Shown: positions 60,476 through 64,000 of the stretch, piece by piece
How the letters are laid out: every line of letters begins with the position of its first letter
How positions within the stretch are numbered: the stretch's first letter is position 1
From: Mesobacterium_A sp034670065
GTDB lineage: Bacteria > Pseudomonadota > Alphaproteobacteria > Rhodobacterales > Rhodobacteraceae
Direction of reading: 5' to 3'
Assembly: GCA_034670065.1 (NCBI GenBank)
Contig: JAXMOG010000003.1
Span: forward strand, 310,001-374,000
DNA length: 64,000 bases
Made by a program: the position numbers and the translations under genes
Notes under the pieces: generated by a model
What the model was told of the DNA's origin: nothing
What the model saw: the letters and a program-made list of their open reading frames with translations, nothing else
Database searches by the model: none

Positions 60476-60771
60476 ATATCGGATTGTCCAGGCTGAACCG
60501 GTCCGTCGCCTTCCTTCAGCCTACTGGCCAAGCCCAGCGCGGCCCCGATCAAAAGCAGCCAAACGCCGAAGACATAGATTATAGCACGGGATGTACTGGG
60601 TGCATTTTCTGCATCGACCGGCCAAAGCAAGGGCATACACAGCAAAAACACACCCAGAATTGGCAATAGCCGGGCCGCATCCATGATGCGGCGTTTGCGA
60701 TAGGTGTGCCGCTCTAAAAAGGCTGGTGCCTGTTTGATCGGCCCTCCGCCTGATTTTCGCAGATCACTCAT
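60472..60771 (-). CDS. small two-TM protein of the kinase operon
   Basis: 99 residues. A basic cytoplasmic N-terminus is followed by TM segments at about 34-50 and 64-82 and a polar tail. It overlaps the receiver gene and the kinase gene by four bases at each end, so the three are translated together. Probable accessory subunit of the transporter-type kinase; the family is unnamed to me. Confidence 0.83.
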   Translation of the reverse strand: MSDLRKSGGGPIKQAPAFLERHTYRKRRIMDAARLLPILGVFLLCMPLLWPVDAENAPSTSRAIIYVFGVWLLLIGAALGLASRLKEGDGPVQPGQSDI

Positions 60772-61136
60772 GCCCCAGCCAAACTGCGCACGGCCTCCAG
60801 CACTTCGGCATTGGAAAACGGTTTGGTCATGAAACGGCTCGCTCCGGCGCGTTCCGCGATTTCACGGTCTTTCACCTGGCCACGCGCCGTCAGCATCAGC
60901 ACAGGCAAATCATCTTCAGTGTATTCGCTACGCACTTCGCGCAAAATGTCGTATCCGCTCTTGCCCGGCAACATCACGTCCAGGATCAGAACATCCGGAC
61001 GTGATCGCAATATAACATCGACAGCACTGTTGCCGTCGGAATGTGTTTCAACGCTCCACCCATCCCGTTTCAGAATAAAGCGGATCGCCTCCAGAATATT
61101 CGGTTCATCTTCAACCAGAAGAACGCGTTTCTCCAT
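60768..61136 (-). CDS. stand-alone response regulator receiver protein
   Basis: 122-residue CheY-like receiver with no output domain. Acidic pocket in LLVEDEPN, phospho-acceptor D53 (LILDVMLPG), switch threonine in MLTARG, and lysine in FMTKPFSN. It lies in the operon with the transporter-fused kinase, the natural source of phosphate. The target could be the FliM-like protein or another protein, since no DNA-binding domain is present. Confidence 0.92.
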   Translation of the reverse strand: MEKRVLLVEDEPNILEAIRFILKRDGWSVETHSDGNSAVDVILRSRPDVLILDVMLPGKSGYDILREVRSEYTEDDLPVLMLTARGQVKDREIAERAGASRFMTKPFSNAEVLEAVRSLAGA

Positions 61137-61228
61137 AGACCACCCTTCCCCCCAACAGCGGCAGCATATTTTTATTGCCGCTGTGAATTAGTTTATCCGA
61201 CTTTCCCCCCGACCTGTCAAAGCATTGA

Positions 61229-62533
61229 TTACATACCCCTGCTCAAGATTGACGGTTCCCGGCGGCCAACGCACCCTTGGCGTGGACAGATGCGGCAGTT
61301 GACACCAACCTTTAGTGGCGCGGCATGGTTTGGCTGACCTGCGCGCGATGCTACCAACATGCTGGAAAACACCAGCTGTGGTTCGTTTGCCCGCAATGGA
61401 CCAAAAGGATGCGCATAGGCAAAAGCGGTAAAAACGTCTTCATCGCGCTCAGTTGGCTGAACAACGGCGGCCACCGGTAACAAGGGGCTGGCCAAGGCCC
61501 GGTATAACGGCAACATCGGGCAGCCAGAGCCCAACCGTGCCAACGGAAAAGAATCCAACGGCTGGCGGTAGACCAATGCCCCTGATGCATCGCAAACGGC
61601 AAAACCCACTGGTTCTGCCCCTGCGGCTGTTGCCAATGCCGCAATCCGGCGCATGGCCAGCGCCGGGTCCACGCCCCACAGATTGGCCAACACAAAGGGT
61701 TCCACCCCTTCTGCCTTGATACCGGCAATCACCTTTTCCTTGGGCAGCACCGCAATATCCTGTGCGAATTGCTCCAAAACCCGCATAAACAATCGCCGCG
61801 CGACACTGGAAAGCCCAACCCCTTCGGCATTGGCCACATCATGCGGCAGCGACAATCCTGCCTCCATCTGATCAAAATGGTATCCGTTGCGCGCAAGAAT
61901 GGCGTCCACCTCTTCTTGCGGGGCATGCACATCAGCGGTCGCATCTTCGGCATCATCCAAATAGCGCACCAATGCCTGACTGGTTTCCGCCAATCGCGCG
62001 CTGTCTTCGTTAATATTACGGTGAAAACGATCCTGCCATTCTGGCTCAATGTCACCGGACTCTGCCAAAATCGACGCGGCGGATCGAATGGCTGTGACCG
62101 TGGTCAGCATGTCGTGCAAACTGGCAGCCAAATGCGGGTCATGCGTCAGGCGATCTGTCAAAATCTTGACGGTCGATTCCAGCGTATCAATCCGCTTTCT
62201 GTCACGCGCCAACAATTCTGCCCAACCGGGAAAACGCCCGGCAAATTCATCCACACGATCCAGTTCTGCAGACACTTGCGTTGTGTCTGATGCAGCCTCT
62301 CTCAGGTTCGCTATCAGCGCGGCTTCCGCCCCTTCTGTCAGGATTGACGGCTCAACCCCCAGCGCCTCTGCAATTCCCAGCAACAGCTTTCCGCCGATTC
62401 TGCGGCGATTGTGTTCAATCAAATTTAGGTAAGACGCGGAAATTCCGGCGCGCCGCGCCAAATCAGCCTGTTTCATCCCCGCCAGAATACGTCGTTCGCG
62501 TATTCGCCCCCCGGTCAGCGTGTCACGCATCAT
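61229..62533 (-). CDS. XRE-family regulator of the short-chain acyl-CoA/carbon metabolism type (ScfR/RamB/PrpR-like)
   Basis: 434 residues. The N-terminal helix-turn-helix (about 10-65, KQADLARRAGISASYLNLIE) is followed by a long helical ligand domain and a C-terminal cysteine motif, CRICPRQGCVGRREPSI. This is the pattern of the MccR/ScfR/RamB/PrpR group that controls acetate, propionate and acyl-CoA pathways. It heads the minus-strand operon with the receiver and kinase and is divergent from the ABC substrate-binding protein gene. The 16-bp palindrome at 62636 is a candidate site. Confidence 0.88.
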   Translation of the reverse strand: MMRDTLTGGRIRERRILAGMKQADLARRAGISASYLNLIEHNRRRIGGKLLLGIAEALGVEPSILTEGAEAALIANLREAASDTTQVSAELDRVDEFAGRFPGWAELLARDRKRIDTLESTVKILTDRLTHDPHLAASLHDMLTTVTAIRSAASILAESGDIEPEWQDRFHRNINEDSARLAETSQALVRYLDDAEDATADVHAPQEEVDAILARNGYHFDQMEAGLSLPHDVANAEGVGLSSVARRLFMRVLEQFAQDIAVLPKEKVIAGIKAEGVEPFVLANLWGVDPALAMRRIAALATAAGAEPVGFAVCDASGALVYRQPLDSFPLARLGSGCPMLPLYRALASPLLPVAAVVQPTERDEDVFTAFAYAHPFGPLRANEPQLVFSSMLVASRAGQPNHAAPLKVGVNCRICPRQGCVGRREPSILSRGM

Positions 62534-62635
62534 GGCATTTTCCGTTCTGTTTCAATCGCTTTCTGCGACCGCGAATAAATAAATTTACAGAACACATTAG
62601 CATACTGTTCATTTTTTTACAAAAAAAATGTTCTA

Positions 62636-62651
62636 CAACAAGCGCTTGTTG
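62636..62651. promoter_or_regulatory. perfect 16-bp palindrome between the XRE regulator and the ABC binding protein
   Basis: CAACAAGCGCTTGTTG lies about 100 bases from both starts, in an AT-rich intergenic region. It is a candidate operator for the adjacent XRE-type regulator or another regulator of the transport gene. Confidence 0.5.
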
Positions 62652-62753
62652 CGAAGTTTTCTTTCGCCGCCAATAATGATTTTGCACAATAAGTGCCCGC
62701 GGATCGAGGGAAGAGGAGCCCTGGACCGCAATTCATAAAATTGGGAGGATTAC

Positions 62754-64000
62754 ATGTCCAAGACCAACCTGACGCGTCGCGGCGTGCTCAAGACCGGTGC
62801 AGTTGCAGGCGCTGGCCTGGCGCTGCCCACGTATCTGTCGGCGGCCAGCCACAGCGGCTTTACCAACGCGCCGACCGGCTCCACCGTGACACTTGGCTTC
62901 AACGTACCACAGTCCGGTCCTTATGCGGACGAAGGCGCAGACGAGTTGCGCGCTTATGAATTGGCCGTCGAACACCTGAACGGTGGCGGCGATGGTGGCA
63001 TGATGGGCACCTTCTCGTCCAAAGCGTTGCAAGGCAACGGCATCATGGGCAAGAAAGTCGAATACGTCACCGGCGACACACAGACCAAGTCGGACGCAGC
63101 ACGCGCCTCGGCGAAGTCGATGATCGAAAAAGACGGCGCCATCATGATCACCGGCGGTTCGTCCTCGGGCGTGGCCATCGCGGTTCAAGGCCTGTGCCAG
63201 GAAGCTGGCGTGATCTTCATGGCCGGTCTGACCCACTCCAACGACACAACCGGCAAAGACAAGAAGGCGAACGGCTTCCGTCACTTCTTCAACGGTTACA
63301 TGTCGGGTGCCGCGCTGGCACCGGTGTTGGCAAAACAGTACGGCACGGATCGTAAAGCTTATCACCTGACCGCAGACTACACTTGGGGTTGGACGCAGGA
63401 AGAATCGATTGTTGCGGCGACCGAGGCTCTGGGCTGGGAAACCGTCAACACGGTTAAAACACCTCTGGCACAGACCGACTTCTCGTCCTACATCGCGCCC
63501 GTCCTGAACTCTGGTGCAGATGTTCTGGTTCTGAACCACTACGGCGGAAACATGGTTAACTCGTTGACCAACGCTGTTCAGTTCGGTCTGCGTGAAAAGC
63601 AGGTGAACGGTAAGAACTTCGAAATCGTTGTTCCGCTGTTCTCGCGCCTGATGGCACGTGGTGCTGGCGAAAACATCAAGGGTATCCTTGGTTCCACCAA
63701 CTGGCACTGGTCGCTGCAGGACGAAGGCACCAAAGCCTTTGTTAAGTCCTTCGGCACCAAGTACGGCTTCCCGCCGTCGCAGGCCGCCCACACAGTTTAC
63801 TGCCAGACCCTGCTTTATGCAGACGCAGTAGAACGTGGCGGTTCGTTCAACCCATGCTCCGTTGCAGAAGCCCTGGAAGGCTTTGAATTCGACGGTCTGG
63901 GCAACGGCAAAACGCTGTACCGCGCCGAAGATCACCAGTGCTTCAAAGACGTTCTGGTTGTGCGCGGCAAGGAAAACCCAACCTCGGAATTCGACCTTCT
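62754..64000 (+). CDS. ABC transporter substrate-binding protein, branched-chain amino acid type (partial)
   Basis: Periplasmic binding protein of the Peripla_BP_6 (LivJ-like) group. It starts at ATG 62754 with GGGAGGA upstream and is open to the right edge, giving 415 codons and two bases. A twin-arginine-type signal (NLTRRGVLKTGAVAGAGLAL) opens the protein. The core has VTLGFNVPQSGPYADEGADE, GGSSSGVAIAVQGLCQEAGV, TADYTWGWTQEES and AAHTVYCQTLLYADAV. It is divergent from the XRE/kinase operon; the transporter's other genes would lie to the right. The substrate could be an amino acid, amide or short acid. Confidence 0.9.
   Translation, partial: MSKTNLTRRGVLKTGAVAGAGLALPTYLSAASHSGFTNAPTGSTVTLGFNVPQSGPYADEGADELRAYELAVEHLNGGGDGGMMGTFSSKALQGNGIMGKKVEYVTGDTQTKSDAARASAKSMIEKDGAIMITGGSSSGVAIAVQGLCQEAGVIFMAGLTHSNDTTGKDKKANGFRHFFNGYMSGAALAPVLAKQYGTDRKAYHLTADYTWGWTQEESIVAATEALGWETVNTVKTPLAQTDFSSYIAPVLNSGADVLVLNHYGGNMVNSLTNAVQFGLREKQVNGKNFEIVVPLFSRLMARGAGENIKGILGSTNWHWSLQDEGTKAFVKSFGTKYGFPPSQAAHTVYCQTLLYADAVERGGSFNPCSVAEALEGFEFDGLGNGKTLYRAEDHQCFKDVLVVRGKENPTSEFDL

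Noticed and set aside
62733..63935. 400-codon open frame on the minus strand
   Set aside because: It is the antisense shadow of the substrate-binding protein gene, which has a ribosome binding site, Tat-type signal and family motifs. The antisense product has no recognisable pattern.
1..64000. tRNA genes, rRNA genes, CRISPR arrays, insertion sequences
   Set aside because: No T-loop GTTCRANYC context with a cloverleaf, no regularly spaced repeats and no transposase-like frames were found by eye. A tRNAscan or CRISPR search would settle this.

Overview
This window is a chromosomal segment from an alphaproteobacterium, very probably a Rhodobacterales member of the Roseobacter group. The evidence is the gene content: ctrA next to a sciP-type gene, gapR, cobS and cobT flanked by bolA and a J-domain gene, TrmFO, GluQRS, an ftsQ-ftsA-ftsZ-lpxC-bamD-recN block, GAAC-N7-GAAC LexA-type boxes and a moderately high GC content. 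I see no rRNA, tRNA, CRISPR array, insertion sequence or prophage. The window is almost wholly core-type chromosome with short intergenic gaps, and no gene-free stretch exceeds 300 bases.

Layout. (1) 1-8066: a reductive pyrimidine catabolism locus. It holds an ABC transporter (permease cut by the left edge, plus ATPase), dihydropyrimidinase, an M20 carbamoyl-amino-acid hydrolase, a divergent RutR-like TetR regulator, and the PreA/PreT dihydropyrimidine dehydrogenase. Two RutR-like palindromes lie upstream of the two catabolic units. (2) 8118-12941: a thioesterase, an enoyl-CoA hydratase-like protein, tRNA modification genes (trmFO, gluQRS), hisI and a small Fe-S scaffold protein. (3) 12995-19003: a cytoplasmic chemoreceptor whose ribosome binding site lies in a hairpin, a 39-codon membrane peptide gene behind a LexA-type box, recG and ligA. 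(4) 19078-20182: ctrA and a SciP homologue. (5) 20304-28399: mnmA, pepN, a lytic transglycosylase-like protein, an unknown protein and gatB. (6) 28403-39990: bolA, a J-domain protein, msrB, cobS and cobT separated by two small exported proteins, aminopeptidase P, a ClC transporter and a lactate/glycolate-type oxidase.

(7) 40041-51184, all on the minus strand: recN, bamD, lpxC, ftsZ, ftsA, ftsQ, ddl and murB form the distal part of the dcw cell-wall and division cluster. It is preceded by ppk2 and gapR instead of murC. (8) 51308-54232: a small membrane protein, a two-domain beta-oxidation-like protein with a degenerate dehydrogenase half, and a DksA-like pair. (9) 54366-56619: a sulfide/persulfide operon with a persulfide dioxygenase-like metallo-beta-lactamase, two YeeE/YedE half-transporters and a DUF442 phosphatase/rhodanese-like protein. 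(10) 56627-62533: a minus-strand signalling operon of an XRE-family regulator, a single-domain response regulator, a two-TM protein, a transporter-fused histidine kinase and a FliM/FliN-like protein. It is divergent from an ABC substrate-binding protein gene cut by the right edge.

The observation I rate highest is the 39-codon gene at 14573-14692. It encodes a one-TM peptide, has a GAAC-N7-GAAC box upstream and its own terminator, and so resembles in design the SOS-induced division inhibitor SidA of Caulobacter. Next are the paired RutR-like operators, the ctrA/sciP neighbourhood, and the operon joining a transporter-type kinase, a stand-alone receiver and a FliM-like protein. All function calls come from reading motifs; no database search was run.
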